Positions 25,462 through 37,964 of a DNA stretch of 64,000 nt are shown here, one piece after another. Made by a program: the position numbers and the translations under genes. Under the pieces are notes generated by a model. That model was given only the letters and a program-made list of their open reading frames with translations, did no database searches and had not been told where the DNA came from. Positions within the stretch are counted from its first letter, which is position 1. Each line of letters starts with the position of its first letter. Source of the DNA: Biscogniauxia marginata (taxonomy: Eukaryota; Ascomycota; Sordariomycetes; Xylariales; Xylariaceae); assembly GCA_022695795.1 (NCBI GenBank), contig MU404118.1, positions 186,001 through 250,000 of the forward strand, read 5' to 3'.

Positions 25462-26219
25462 ATGCCTCTAGTCGTGCTCCCTGCCCTCCTGCAGGACATT
25501 GGACCAGTATGCGATACCTTTCTCGTGGCGTTTAAGGACGAGCCGATCATGAAGTTCCTCTACCCAAAGGGTGTAAACCGAGACTTGCACGTAGAAGCCA
25601 CTGCTGAGCAATGGAAACACGACAAGATAGTTTATAATTATAAGTGTGTCAACACCGACACGGGTAGCGTTGTAGGTATGGCTACCTGGGAGATCTACTG
25701 GCAGCCGGGAGATGAGAATGGCTGGGAGAAACCGCAGGATATACCATGGCTAGAGGGTAGGGAAAAGGAACGCTGTTTAAACGTTTTAAGGCCTATGTGG
25801 GATTTAAGGGAACAGCTGTTCGGCAAGCGGCATCATATATGTAAGTTTGCTCTAACGGGCTCATATAATTATTTTCCTTCTTGGCATATGAACTGACATC
25901 AACGAAAGATCTTCATGCCCTGGCTGTACACCCAGACCACCAAAGGAGTGGCGCTGGTCGCGTGCTCGTGCAACAGGGTATCGATATCGCAGAGCAGTTT
26001 GGACTCCCTATATACACCGAATCATCACAGCCAGGAATGCCCTTGTACGAGAGCTTGGGCTTTGAACGGTTGACACATGTGAAGCTAATCCACAAAGCCG
26101 AAGTTCTCGGCGAGGCGCAAGATTCAGAGGTACCCCTCGTGGTCAGAATGCCGAGTTTAGCAAAAGGCTTAAGTTTTGAGGAATGGGGAAAAAGGGGGTA
26201 TAGTCAAAACTTCGAATGA
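25462..26219 (+). CDS. GNAT-family N-acetyltransferase
   Basis: Acetyl-CoA dependent acyltransferase of unknown substrate. Exons 25462..25840 and 25909..26219 give 229 aa, a common size for this fungal GNAT group. The acetyl-CoA binding loop is HQRSGAG, right after the beta-4 strand YLHALAVHPDH; the late motif IYTESSQPGMPLYESLGF is typical of fungal GNATs. The intron (25841-25908) has GTAAGT, a CTGAC branch point and AAG acceptor, and completes Tyr at the join. The middle contains a PGDENGWEKPQDIPWLEG insertion between the strands, usual in fungal members. It converges with the acetate-transporter gene. Confidence 0.87.
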
Positions 26220-26830
26220 GCTAGTGCGGGCCAATTTATTTGAAGTATAGCATCTAAGGGTTAAAAGGTTTATATTAGACATAATTCTTAAGTAGGATGC
26301 CTAATGGCTTTCAGGAGTTCGAATACCCGAGGTTCTTAGACCCATATATATTTATTAAGGAGGGGACGGGAATGAAAAGAAGGCAAATAATCAACTTGTT
26401 ATCAAGCTATCTCGCTCCCCTTTTATACCCATCTACGAACCTAACTAGCTACATACCCTTCAAAAGACAAGAATCCATACAAGACGCGACTTGAACCTTA
26501 TTCGTGATGACTAACAGAGTTGTTTTCATCCTTCGCATTAGGTACCTTATGAAAGAACTAAGAAGTTTGAAAGTGGCATAGACTTTCCAGTTATACCATC
26601 ATTTCGCGGGAAATACTGTTCACTACAGACTATAAGGTTCGTGAATATAGACCGAAAGTACGTATGAAATAACTCTTTATTGGATCGCATATAATATGAT
26701 GTAAATACAGCTCGTAAGGTTAGGCCGATTTGATAAATCAGTATCCGGGGGTATACAAAACAATACCACATATAAATAAACGCTCAAAGCCTCACCCCTT
26801 CCCCCACACTCCGAGTATCAATCAAAGCCA
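26220..26830. other. Intergenic between convergent 3' ends
   Basis: AT-leaning sequence that must hold both terminators. No gene is supported. Confidence 0.35.
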
Positions 26831-27972
26831 TCAGTCTCGGTGTCCAGCTGCAGCCAGTTCTACATCTGTCCGAGGCCAAAATCGACTGAGGTCGCCAACT
26901 GGAAGCTTCAATGTGATACGCATTTCGCCTGCCATTATGATGAAACACATATACCATCCCAGAGCTGCCACAACAAATAAGAGAGCTCCACCGGTCTTTT
27001 AAGACTAGTCAGTTAAGACAACTTCACCGGAATACGCATATCGAGAAGAGAACGCATACCTTCTGCAGGCTGGTAGCGGTCTCATACTCGCCCGCTGCGA
27101 CCTTGAAATAAGCACCAGCCAGTACCCACGCCGCGACGCTAACGAGACCGAAGATCAATGCGAATACTATGTTGATCTTGAGCGTAAAGATGAAGAAGGT
27201 AAAGAGGGCAAAGCCCCATACAATAAGATACAGGGCGATCGTAGAGTTGTACGCAGGCGAAGCAGTCCCAGTCGGGTCCGTGACGGACGCGTACGGCAAG
27301 CCAAGCTGGAGCGTGGGTAATTGCAGGACGCCGAATGATAACCAGAAGACGGAGAACAGCCCCATCACCATCATGGGAAAGAAGTTACCCATGATCCACT
27401 CGAATACCATAGCAAAGATGAGAAGCACGGGGCCGACGAAGAAGAATATTCCTCTGGCAAAGTATATATTAGCTGGGCCCAATTAACAAGTCGATTAAAA
27501 AGTTTGCAAGCAATATGAAATAGAAAGCGAAAGAGATAGGAAGGAGGAGGGCTCTGGTTGAATATCGAAAACCTTACACTACTGGCGAAGCACCTTCTGC
27601 GCCGCCCCAGCCCATTAATACGATTGCAAACGTGAAAGTCGAGATTACGAATCTGTGTGAGTTGGCATCATGACTTTCCCTTTTATTTTATTTTCTCCCC
27701 TTTTCTCTACCGGGTGTTATAAGACTTACCCGACGAAACCAAGCGCCGTCGGATTAGCAAAGCGTCTATTGTAATCGCCCACATGAGGGACCTTCGGGTT
27801 CAGGTAAAGCTATAATAGTTGAGCATTTGTGTATTCGAATCCCCATTTGTAACAACAGAGCTATTACCTTTTCAAAGAGCTCCGGGGGCATTGTCACAGT
27901 CGTTTCTGTCCTACGCAGGCCTTTTTCCTCATCGTAGTTGTTCGAGACGCTCCCGGCATCGTGATTTGCCAT
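26831..27972 (-). CDS. GPR1/FUN34/YaaH (AceTr) family acetate/ammonia transporter-like membrane protein
   Basis: Six-helix plasma-membrane protein of the family that takes up acetate or exports ammonium in fungi. Five exons, 27972-27868, 27809-27730, 27652-27578, 27453-27060 and 26995-26831, give 272 aa. A hydrophilic N-terminus ends at LYLNPKVPHVGDYNRRFANPTALGFVG, which contains the family NPxxLG motif at the first helix; GWGGAEGASPVV then joins IFFFVGPVLLIFAMVFEWIMGN and further hydrophobic segments (MVMGLFSVFWLSFGVL, ALYLIVWGFALFTFFIFTL, VFALIFGLVSVAAWVLA, LLFVVAALGWYMCFIMM). The C-terminal tail is FWPRTDVELAAAGHRD. All four introns are GT-AG and keep frame. Substrate specificity is inferred only from family. 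Confidence 0.88.
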
Positions 27973-30780
27973 ATTTAGTAGTCGATATCAACCAAACTAT
28001 ATTATAATAGATGTGGATAGCAGAGAGCCGTGCTTATGAAGTCTCCCAGTCTTAAAAGTTAAACGCAAGAGTAGGCTCACGCTGGCCTTTAATAGTCGCC
28101 GGTTTTTTACAAATAAATAGGTCTATGTTATACCGCCGGGTCTGATCTATGGTATTATACTAGGCCCTTTTGGTGGCATCAACAACTGCCGAACGTTCCG
28201 TGACTTCTAAACCACACCTTGAGACCTCTAGTGATCACACTCCGCACGCAACTATCAAAGTCTTTACCGAAGCCAAGAAACGTGCGCTCAGGCCTGTGAG
28301 CCGAAATTACTACTTTGGAGCGGGGCTTGGAGAGGATGAGCAGCGAGGGCGTTTGTTTGTGCTTACGAAGCTTTCCGTTTTCCCCTTTGTTACCATACAC
28401 GGATCTGAAACCAGCCAATTGGCTCCTTAATATAACCTGCCGACAAGGGAAGGATCTTACAGGTGTTGAGGGGTCGTCACGTCACCACGAGGAGAACCGT
28501 GGCCTCGAGGCCGCGGACAAGTTCCAAAGTGAGTATAATAGGTACATGATTCTAAAAATCGGTGAATCAAGCCCATGTTTGTTTTGTTGGATAGTGGAGA
28601 TGAGATGGTATTGGCTCTGTACGGTCGGGCTTAAGTTGAATGCACATGCGCAGGCTGATGTAACGCAATCATAAGATATTGTAACAGAAGGATCCTGGAA
28701 TAACCCAATTATAAGCTGGTGTGTGTTGGTGTGTGTGCAGCTAGCCAGCTACGACTTTTCAGTGCCAAGTTAGATCCCTCACTTCTTGCATAGCTGTACT
28801 TACCAATACATATTTCCCCAAGATGATATAAATAGAGCATATTCTATGTTACAGTGAAGAGTTCCTGGAAACTCCAAAAGCTAAAAATATGACTTTGTAT
28901 GGACCATCATTATATTAATAGAGCCATTATACCTAAACTCGCCTAACTATCAATGCTACATTTAGGTATATAAGAGGTGTTTTATGAGAATAAATGACAT
29001 TATAGAAATCAGAGAGGAAACCCCTCCACCCCCAGCCAAATATATTGGGTAAGTCAATGGTTTTGATAATCACGTAAAAATAATTGCCGCTTTCCATTAA
29101 CCTTAGAACCATTTGTCTATCAGAGTATCTTAAAGGGTGAACAAGGACTTTGATGTAAACCTTGAGTATCGTTACTTTTATATGTGACATAGGTACCCAT
29201 GTTAGGCAGGTAATGGTTCCCATATAAAATATCGAGTTTCATTATATGAGACGGCGGTACTGAATGTCTATCATTGAATAAGTAATGCGACTACGTAGAG
29301 GACTTTTTAAGGTAATTCTGACTTAGTTCCTAGGCTGGCTATGCTGCTCTACCTCTCCGCATACACCTGTAGGGAGTCTCTTAGAGGGGGAAGCGCAGCC
29401 TTTTTATATGTCAATAACGTTGACGGAGTTTAGGGAGACACTCCGTACATTGGGTTCAGATGGCTCTGCTTAATGCTAGTAGGGTTTCGAGCTGCGTGCG
29501 ATGTCACCTACCTAGGTAGGCATGCAGTATTCAAGAAAACCACGCCAAAAATCTCTCTATTTGACAAATAGATTTTATAAGATTGGTGGAGTATGTATCT
29601 TTGGGAGGGAGATTCAACATATCCATCTGCCCAGCGATGGACTCCTGAAACCGGCGAGTTCTACCAAAGGTGTTAGTACATCATAGCAATAACCCTAATA
29701 ATGCGGAGAAGATACACTGGGATAATTCGTAGAACTTCAAATCATCAGAGTGTAGGGTAGCATGGAGTTATACCGGAAGATTCTTGCTGTTATAAGTATC
29801 TAAAGTCTTATGTCGTTTATAGAGGAGAGAAATAAAATAATCACATGCTGTTGCGGGCCAAAATCACCATTATTGATGAATGTGAATAGTGTACTCATAT
29901 GACATGTAAGGCCATCTATGTGTAGGATGATACGTGTATAAAGAAATGGATGTTAGGATCTGAATGTGTAGGATTATATATCAATGGCCGAAAAGTAGGC
30001 ATATCGCCCCATCATCCATTAATAGCCAACAAATAGTATCTTTATAACCAGAATCGTATGATCGGAACAGTCTGGAACTCATATCATTGTCTATTCATTA
30101 ATATGTACTTATGCCAAAAGTAGCTATATTGTTTGTTTTGCCTGCCTTCCTACCTGCCCGCCTGAGGACTAGCTGGCAGATTGAATTCCTCCCCCTTGCA
30201 GTTCCGTGTATCTTGATACAAGAGCCCATGCGTGATATAGTAATGTCAATTAACAGGGAACCACCTTCCTTAGACGCCTTGTCTATCGTCTGCCTGTGCT
30301 GATCCGTGTTCTCTCTTCGCCCTAATCATGATAATAAAAACCCTAACTAACGGTCCTTTGGCTACTTGATTAATACACCCCCTTGTTGCCCTTCGTACTT
30401 CTACGCGAAGGCCTTCAATCTTAATTTATAATTCCGAAACCCCCACAAAAGTCCCCAAAGTCCCCAACGCCTGTGCTGTAAAACCTGTATTGACTCGTAC
30501 CAGAAAAGGGGGGAGGGGGACCAATAGACAATCTATGAGTGCAAGCCTTATATGCGGGAATTGGCAGTGTAATCAATCCATCAATCCAACACTTAAACAT
30601 CAGTGGTCCCTCATACCTGATCGGAATCATAAGCCGCTCTTTTGCAGCCTTTTGCAACATACCTCGAATCAAGTAGGCGTTGTTGGTATATCACATCCCA
30701 GGTGCTCAATAGAGAGACTGAAAAAAGGCCTTCGCACCAGCCCAGAGGCCTCGGTACTAACCGACCGTGCAAGAGTCCCC
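27973..30780. other. Long intergenic region (2.8 kb)
   Basis: No protein with recognisable motifs on either strand. AT-leaning from 28800 to 30120. CACCTACCTAGGTAGG occurs at 29505-29520. The right end is the 3' flank of the sterol glucosyltransferase gene. Confidence 0.3.
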
Positions 30781-33700
30781 CTAAGAACCCGCCGCGGCTG
30801 TCCTAGTCATGGCGCTGCCGCCACCATAACCACCAAGAAGTCTTGAGCCAAGTGCAGACCCACCTGGACCGTGAAGATTAGCTTCCATCTCCGAGAGCGC
30901 GCTTTTCTTAACAACAAGCTCCGGATCGATTTCATCGCCACCAACGAATGTCCAGCTCTCCTCTTCGGACTCCTCGTCGGCTACTGTGCCATCAGGGCTG
31001 CTCGCCGTAGCCGCATTCTTGCCAGCTTTAGACTTGACTAGGCTCTTAGCGTATTCAAGATCTCGGTAAATTGACTGAATTGCCGTGTCTACCCCAGTTT
31101 CCTACTTATTTTGTTAGGTTATACGTATATTGAGATCATCTAATAGGAGACTGACCTTTCTGATAGTTTCGCCTAGAACCCTTGCTTTCACGATCATTCT
31201 GTCGCTATGTGTAGCTTCCCAGAGAGCCCTCGCAAAGCTATTGGCACCCCACTTCTTCAAGCAGATACCGACGCCTAGGTCTTCAACCCTGCTGCCAAAA
31301 AAGAATTGATCGCCAAAGAAGGGGCGAATGATGGTAGGAATACCGGCCCGTAAACTTGCACCGGTCGTTCCGGAGCCGCCGTGGTGGGCAGCTGCGTCGA
31401 TTTGTGAAAACAACCAATCATGCGGTGCGCTCTTGATCTGGAAAATCTCTGCTGGCAATACCTGTTCCGGGACCGCGGCGTCCTTGTTGCCAAGCCTGTC
31501 GGACCAGCCCTTGGATAGAATACAGCGGACATCTGCCTTGAGCACTGCATCAATTACCTCCTGAGTCATCTTGGCTGGGTCGGGCACAATGATAGAACCA
31601 AAGCCGACGTAAACAAGCTTCTTATCTTCTCTGCGAGCCTTTTCAATAAAGTTTCTCAGGTCATCGGGTGGAGTCCAAGTGGTACCCTCATCTAAGAACC
31701 AGTAGCCCGTCACGCGAATCCAATCGCTGTAGTCTAATGGGGGGGCGACGACAGCAGGAGAGAAGTTGTAGAGGAATGGCACCTTATTTGGTTGCATCTT
31801 CTCCAGGTTGGTATTGGGCAGACCAAGAACATTATTCCTCCAGCGGTTGACCTGATGTGCCGTAGCCTTCCAGAACACATTATCAAACATGACATACGTG
31901 ACGTAGTTGTAGGCACCGCCCATCTTGTGCTCAGGCATGACGAACGCATGAGGATAAGCGCGTGTACGCGTCCACGGCATGGTAAAGGCCCGGAAGTAAG
32001 GGATTGACAGTGCTTCCGCAATGTGAATGCCGGCCATGGCACTCGGGCTTTCGATCAGGAGGTCAGAACCTTGGCACGCCGTGTAAGCTGATGCTAGCAA
32101 CTCATCTAGCCAGCCTCGGAACTTAGAGTTTGCCTCTTTCAAAAATGCCCAAGTAAAGGTACCGTTCTGAATGCATATGCGCATGAGTTCGCTGGGGTCG
32201 CCCTCCACAGGCGCAAACTCGATGCCGTGCCCTTCGATCCACGTTTTGAACTCTCCATGTGTGGCTATCCGAGGCCTGTGGCCTTCAGCGAGTAGACCTT
32301 TGCACAAGGCAATATAAGGCTGGACATCCCCCCTCGAACCGATAGTTAAGCACGTAATCTTCATGGACTCGGACGGCTTGAAGTTGAGGAATGACGCTTT
32401 TGGATCGTCGAAGAGAATCGTTGGCGACGAGTCGTGTAAACCAGAGGCTTCCTGGGGCATCTTTAACTCGTGTTCGGTATTCTCATGCAATCGTGCTTCG
32501 TTGAGCGCATCTCGCTCTGCCATTGCCTCATCCACATCCTCCTGTTCTTCTATGTCCAGCAGTCCTGCCTCGCGCATGTACCGGTCGCTCTCTAGACTTT
32601 GTAGCAAGGTAATAGCGCAGTCATCTCTGAGGTCCGCCTGATTGAACTCGAAGAACAGTTCCTCGTGACCTCGAATGACGACAACTAAACCGGAGTATCC
32701 AAAACGGAAACCCTTCTCTTTATCGGCAGTTTCAATGTCCTTCAGAGGAAGAATCAGTTTTGTTCGAGTCCCCGGGAGCAAGCTGCGAAAGCAGAAATTG
32801 CGGTCACTGATGTAAATCTTGCCATAGAGAGGCAAGACCTTAATTAGAAACCCAAAGTAAGTCGCCTGGAGTTTTTCTGTCTCCGGAAGCGCAAAATGCG
32901 CCCGGAAGCGATCCATCGTCAGAGCCAGTTTGCCGTCGGCATCAGCATCTTCATCCTCTAGCTCGTCATCGGTCTTGAGGCCAGGGGTTTCGTGATAGTG
33001 CTTGCGACCGCCTTTCCACATGCCCGATACCTTCTCAACATAACCCATAGATTCTGTTGCCAGGAGAGTGCTTATGCGATGACTCGTTTGATTTAGATAA
33101 TTAGCAAATATTCCTGCTCTTTGAAGCGGATACGCTCCCATCTTCGCCAAGTTTTGGAAAGTCGGTGTTGCCGGTTGGTCGAAGTTTTCGCCGGAGCCGG
33201 GGTCTTTTATGTGCCCTGTGGTTGCAGCATGACGCGTCTGTAAAAGAGGAAGAGCATCTGGTTTCTCACGCCGAGGTAGCTTGTCGGTCGACTTTTCTTG
33301 TCCTGAGGCGCGGGAGGCGGAAGTAGAGCGACGAAGGGTTGGCCTGTGGAATACTTCGCTCCCCTTAAGAATTTGACTGCCTGAAGGATCTTCGTTCGAC
33401 GATGCTGCCAAGCCAGATAGACTAGGATCTTCAAGTGACTGAACAAACGAGTCTGTCGACTCTGGTTTCTCCTGGGGTGCCGAATACTCATGTGCGCGAT
33501 TCTTACTGAGCGAACGGCTAGCACTAAAGCTCCGCCGAGGAGACCCATCGCGTGCGAGTTGATCGAGGTCAAGACTTCTCCTTCCAAATTGCCTGAAGGC
33601 ATCGAAACTACTCCGAGTCACGTCACTGGGTCGAGGACTTGAGTCGCGGGGACTTTGAGCTGATAAAGGAGACAGAGTTGCTCTGACGTTTTCGCGCAGC

Positions 33701-35380
33701 TTAGGCGACTTGAGCTCTCCACCGATGGGACTCAAGTTTCGTGTAATGCTCGTGGAGCTATGCTGAGGAGAGTCTTCAGGGGCAACCGATTGAGATTCCC
33801 CTTCAATTATTGCATTTGATTGCTGCTTGGAAGCATCTTCAACCAGGATCTTGAGGACATTGATCGCCTCTTTGCCGAAGCTAAAAAAAGAAAAGAAGTA
33901 CTGCATCTCGTCAGCTTTTCCTATTCCTTACCAATAACGACAATACCAGTGCCTACCTCATCAATTGCGTACGTCTCATCGTTGTCAATGACCCGAAGCT
34001 TGCATGTGTCGGCGAATTCGATCATCTGGTTGTCTTCAACATCCATCACGTTTTCGATGGGCAACGAGATCTTGACGCTATCGCCGTCATTATGAGATCG
34101 AAATATGACCCTTTGCAAGCTCTTCACCCATTCTTTAGCACTTGGCGCACTGTCAGCCCTGAAGTGATATGTTCGATGGTGTGTGACTACGGAGAAGTTG
34201 ATTGCGTCCTTCTCCTTGTCCGTGACGCTTGCCGAGATAGCATATCTTAGGTCGATCTGTCCATGAGGGAAATAGAGGTTGGACGCGTCGCGATAGTAAG
34301 CCAGAACGTCTCCTTTCAATCGAAACCAGTACCGGTTGTACTTGGGATTCCGCTTCCCACATTTGGACAAATATCCGGATTTTGCGACCTCCTGCTATCA
34401 TGAGTGTCAATAGGAGGGGGGCTCTCTTGCGCAGTCGGGCGGCAGTTTCTTACAGCCTTCTTGGGCAGGTATGCATAAAAGCAGATGTGCTTGGATGTGA
34501 TATACATATAACCCTGGAGGAGCACGCTCTGTAACAACCAGCACGGATATTCTAAACAAGCCGGTCAGTCGTGCAACAGAGAGAAGATGGGCGAAACAAT
34601 ACCTTCTATGACTTCTTCAGGCTCGTTAAACTCGAATATTTCCTTCAACTTTTGCGCAAGCGCACTGGGGCTGGCATCTTCACTTTCACTTCTTCGGTGG
34701 TCCCCGGACAGTCTTTCTAGGTCGAAACTCGGCCTTGATGACATCTCGGCCCTCGCTTCTAACATGCGACTCATGACAGGAGCAAGTCTCCCTTCACGAT
34801 CAACCTTGGTGGGTTCGACCGAGGGGGACTGGGAATCGAGGGTCGGAGAGCTTGAGCTTTCTTCTTCGCCGTCGGCACTCGAGTCGGATGGTTGGATGTT
34901 TCTTATCTTGGAGGGCTTCAGTCTGGAGCGAGTCGCCGTGGCAAGGCGTGGAAGCTGGGGCAACGAGCGCAGAAGCTGCCCGGATATTCTACGCCGGGAC
35001 TTCTCGTTCTTTTCCTTCGCCATGGAGCTCTTCCTCAGAATTGTCGTCTTGGCAACGTCTTCCCGTTGTTTTCTTTTCCCTTCTTTTGCATCCTGGTCAT
35101 TATCATCTTCTTCTTCGTCGCTGGACTGGCCCTCGAATCGGTCGTTGAAGTCTACGGTCGAGCCGGCAGCTGCGATAAGGCCGAATATTGACTGGTTCAT
35201 ATTCATGAACAGGTGAGCACCCTGGTGCGGCGGCAAAACGTCCTCGTCGGCGTCATCTCCGAAATCTTTGAATCGATCAGGCAGTTCCATGGTTGGGCGG
35301 TGGCCCTCTCTGCGTTTTTTCTGAAGTCGCCTGCTTATGCGCCGCCGGGCGGCATCTTCTTCTGGGGGCAGGGGAGCCAT
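30781..35380 (-). CDS. ATG26: Sterol 3-beta-glucosyltransferase (UGT51/Atg26)
   Basis: UDP-glucose:sterol glucosyltransferase that makes ergosteryl glucoside; in some fungi it is needed for pexophagy. Five exons, 35380-34603, 34551-34454, 34391-33957, 33900-31156 and 31101-30781, give 1458 aa, normal for filamentous fungi. Order: disordered acidic N-terminus; first GRAM domain around 240-290 ([19 protein letters not shown]); PH domain about 295-400 ([20 protein letters not shown]); a Ser-rich linker; second GRAM about 766-830 ([20 protein letters not shown]); GT-B catalytic part from about 950 ([20 protein letters not shown]) with the nucleotide-sugar motif [15 protein letters not shown] near 1273. 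The ATG at 35380 (GCCATGG) is preferred to an in-frame ATG at 35410. The last exon encodes [17 protein letters not shown] and an acidic tail ending TRTAAAGS. Confidence 0.95.
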
Positions 35381-37964
35381 GGCATACAGGCAGGCTCCAC
35401 GCGGGATCACGAATTATCGTCTTCGGATTAGCTTTGCGGGTTCGATGGCTCAGGTGGAGGTAGCATGCGAGACACAAGGCTAATCGGAGCCTGCTGGGGT
35501 TCGTAGGGACGGGGCGCCTGGAGGGAAGAGCTTAGGAGGCGTCAGGCTGGTAAGAGAGATGTAGACCGAAACAAAGCATGGGACCAGAAAGGCGTGAGAG
35601 GTAGACGATATAAGGCAGGACAGGGCGAGAAAAGACGAGGCAAGCCAAGAACGGCGCAAAGGTGAGGGAAACGGTCAGTAGGTAGACAGGACCGGCATGC
35701 GATGGACACAAGTGCCTAAACCGAGTGCGTGGTGCGTGGATAGTCCGTAACTAGTTGATCGGGTAAGGATGTATGTGGAATGATAAAACTGGCCATCTGC
35801 CTGTGACGGAGGGCGGATGATGGACGGATGGGATGGGTGGATGGATGATAGGTGAAATACCGGTAAGTACTCTAGGTTAGGTTAGGCTAGATTAGAGGGT
35901 TAGGTAGGTCACCTTAGGTGTAAGTACCCTGTAAATAGATGTAGTAGGATGTAGGTGATGGATGCTATTGTTCATTCCGTTCTGTCTGGTCGAGTCAAAC
36001 CGAGTATACTAGGTTACAGTTACTATAATTGCTAAGGCAAGGCAAATAAAGATGTAGGTTGGAGGCTATGTTAGGTAGGTAAGGATGTTGTAAAGGCTGG
36101 TACAAGGTAGCCCGTAATGTAAGAGTAAGGTAAGGTGAGTAACTAAGTAGATCAATTAATTTTCCTTAGTTATTCATATTTTAATAATTTTTAACGCCAC
36201 TTTTAAATAAAAATAAATAATATAAACTTATTTATTTATTTATTTTATTATTTTATTATTTTATTATATATTATATTATATAAAAATTTAATTTAAAATT
36301 AATTTAAAGTTTATTATTTTATTATTTTATTTTTATATATAATATAAATAATTAATATTTAATTAATATATTTATATATTACTTTAAAATATAATTAAGC
36401 TTTTATAATATTATATTACTTTTATTTAAACCTTATAATTAAAGCCTTATTAATAATTTTAAATTACTTACTTACCAAATTTTAATATAAGACGTATTAC
36501 CCGTGGATATTAAGTACCTACTTACCTACCTTGCTATAAACACCCACGCAGCCGGGGCAAGCAACTCGACACTAATAAGGTTAAAGTTTTAACAGTACTT
36601 GAGGTGATACAAGATACCCGGATTAATAAATCAGATATCTTCTGGGCCTACCTAAGTACCTGGTATACATTTCTATGTTGACCTACATACACATACCTAC
36701 CTAGCCTACTTACATGCAACCTACTTAGGTAGGTCACATACATAGCTATATATGTAGGTATGAACCAGGTAAGGTACCTATGTAATCGAATGCATGTATG
36801 TAGTGCCTACCTAAGTTACTCAAGTTTAGTTGCTTATTATCGGCGTGACTCGGGTGGCTGCTAGTCGTCACTTGTTAGAGGCACCAGACCTTACACTAAC
36901 AAGGATGGTCACATGCAAGACGCGAATGACGACTGACAATCGCCAAAGCCACCTGTTCCAGTGCTCGGTGTGCCTAGGAGGTAAGTAATCCTTAAGGTCA
37001 ACGTACGCACCGTGCCTTGTCCTGTGCCTCGGAGTATTTCACCAAGACCCAGCAAAATGCACTATCCACTTTGCGCTGATGGGATCTTATCATCATTTCA
37101 TAGAGATTACCTGGCAGATCTGCTCGTGAGCTATGTGGAGTCCCGTCCTGTAGCATTATGTAAAGGAGGAAATAGCAGTAAGAGAAGGAAGAATGCCTAC
37201 ACTGTGCAAGTCAGGTAGATATAATTTCCTTTTTATTGCCTATTGGCAGGCTTACACCGGTATGTACGAAGTACCAACGTCCGCAAAAACCCACCTGTTC
37301 GTCATAATTCGCCTCAATACGCGATGGCCTGCGAATCAATAAAGCCCGAGTCTCTCAGTCTACATGAACTTCGTCATCCTGGAGTCCGAGGTAAAGAACG
37401 GGAGCGAGGGCTCCGTATATCAGAGCTACCGAACGGCATGGCTGATTTGTATATCCTTTCAACATAGGAGTAGTTTGTAGCATAGCCCCGAATTCATTTG
37501 TTCAGCAACGATACCCATTTACTTGGCCTAGGAATGTTTCACTGAAATATATAGATCAGGTTAGCACTTCTGGGCTGAAAGCGGTGTTTGCCAGGCATCA
37601 GAGGACTTGGATTGATACGTGGAAAATCCATCCAAATATATCCAGCAGTACCGAGCTCGGTACAAGTGTGAGCTCTCAATGAGAGCACAAAGCCTAGCTA
37701 GTCGGGCAAGACGGCCGAGACCGCAAGATGAATCATATTCCCAAAGCCAATTCGCAGTTCCGAGGATCCATGTTCTCGTGGTCAAATGCAGTTTATATTC
37801 ATCTGAACTCCGTATCGTAGAATCCGACCATGCCATTTCATGCTCGAGAAAAGCCAGAGCCCACCTGCTATACGTGAAGCCTGGGTCTCTGAGATACAAC
37901 CGTCCCAGTTGTCTGGTATTCCGTTCCCACGTTCCGCAAAGAGAAACACGCAGCCGCCAACTTC
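35381..37964. other. Intergenic with AT-rich island and TAGGTA motif field
   Basis: It includes the ATG26 promoter (GATGG/GGATGG repeats at 35805-35850). About 36160-36485 is nearly pure A/T (TTATTTATTTATTTTATTATT-like), a probable RIP relic. On both sides (35870-36140 and 36500-36830) there are dense TACCTA/TAGGTA motifs in both orientations. No gene is supported; 36840-37964 shows nothing recognisable. Confidence 0.4.
36640..36830. repeat. Dense TACCTA/TAGGTA motif array
   Basis: Within 190 bp there are about ten copies of CCTACCTA, CTACCTAAG, AGGTAGGT or GTAGGTATG in both orientations, giving many small palindromes such as CTACTTAGGTAGGT. The same motif recurs in most intergenic regions of the window but not in exons. 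Confidence 0.6.

Noticed and set aside
3157..28000. Secondary metabolite gene cluster (SDR, LEU2-like, OMT, GNAT, transporter)
   Set aside because: Genes are spread over 25 kb with a large gene desert between, and there is no PKS, NRPS, terpene or P450 gene or cluster regulator.
29846..30360. Possible solo LTR (TGTTGCGGGCC-like start, AT-rich body)
   Set aside because: No matching terminal dinucleotides, target duplication or second copy could be found in the window.
34587..35216. 209-codon plus-strand frame
   Set aside because: Antisense to ATG26 exon 1, serine-rich shadow without family features.
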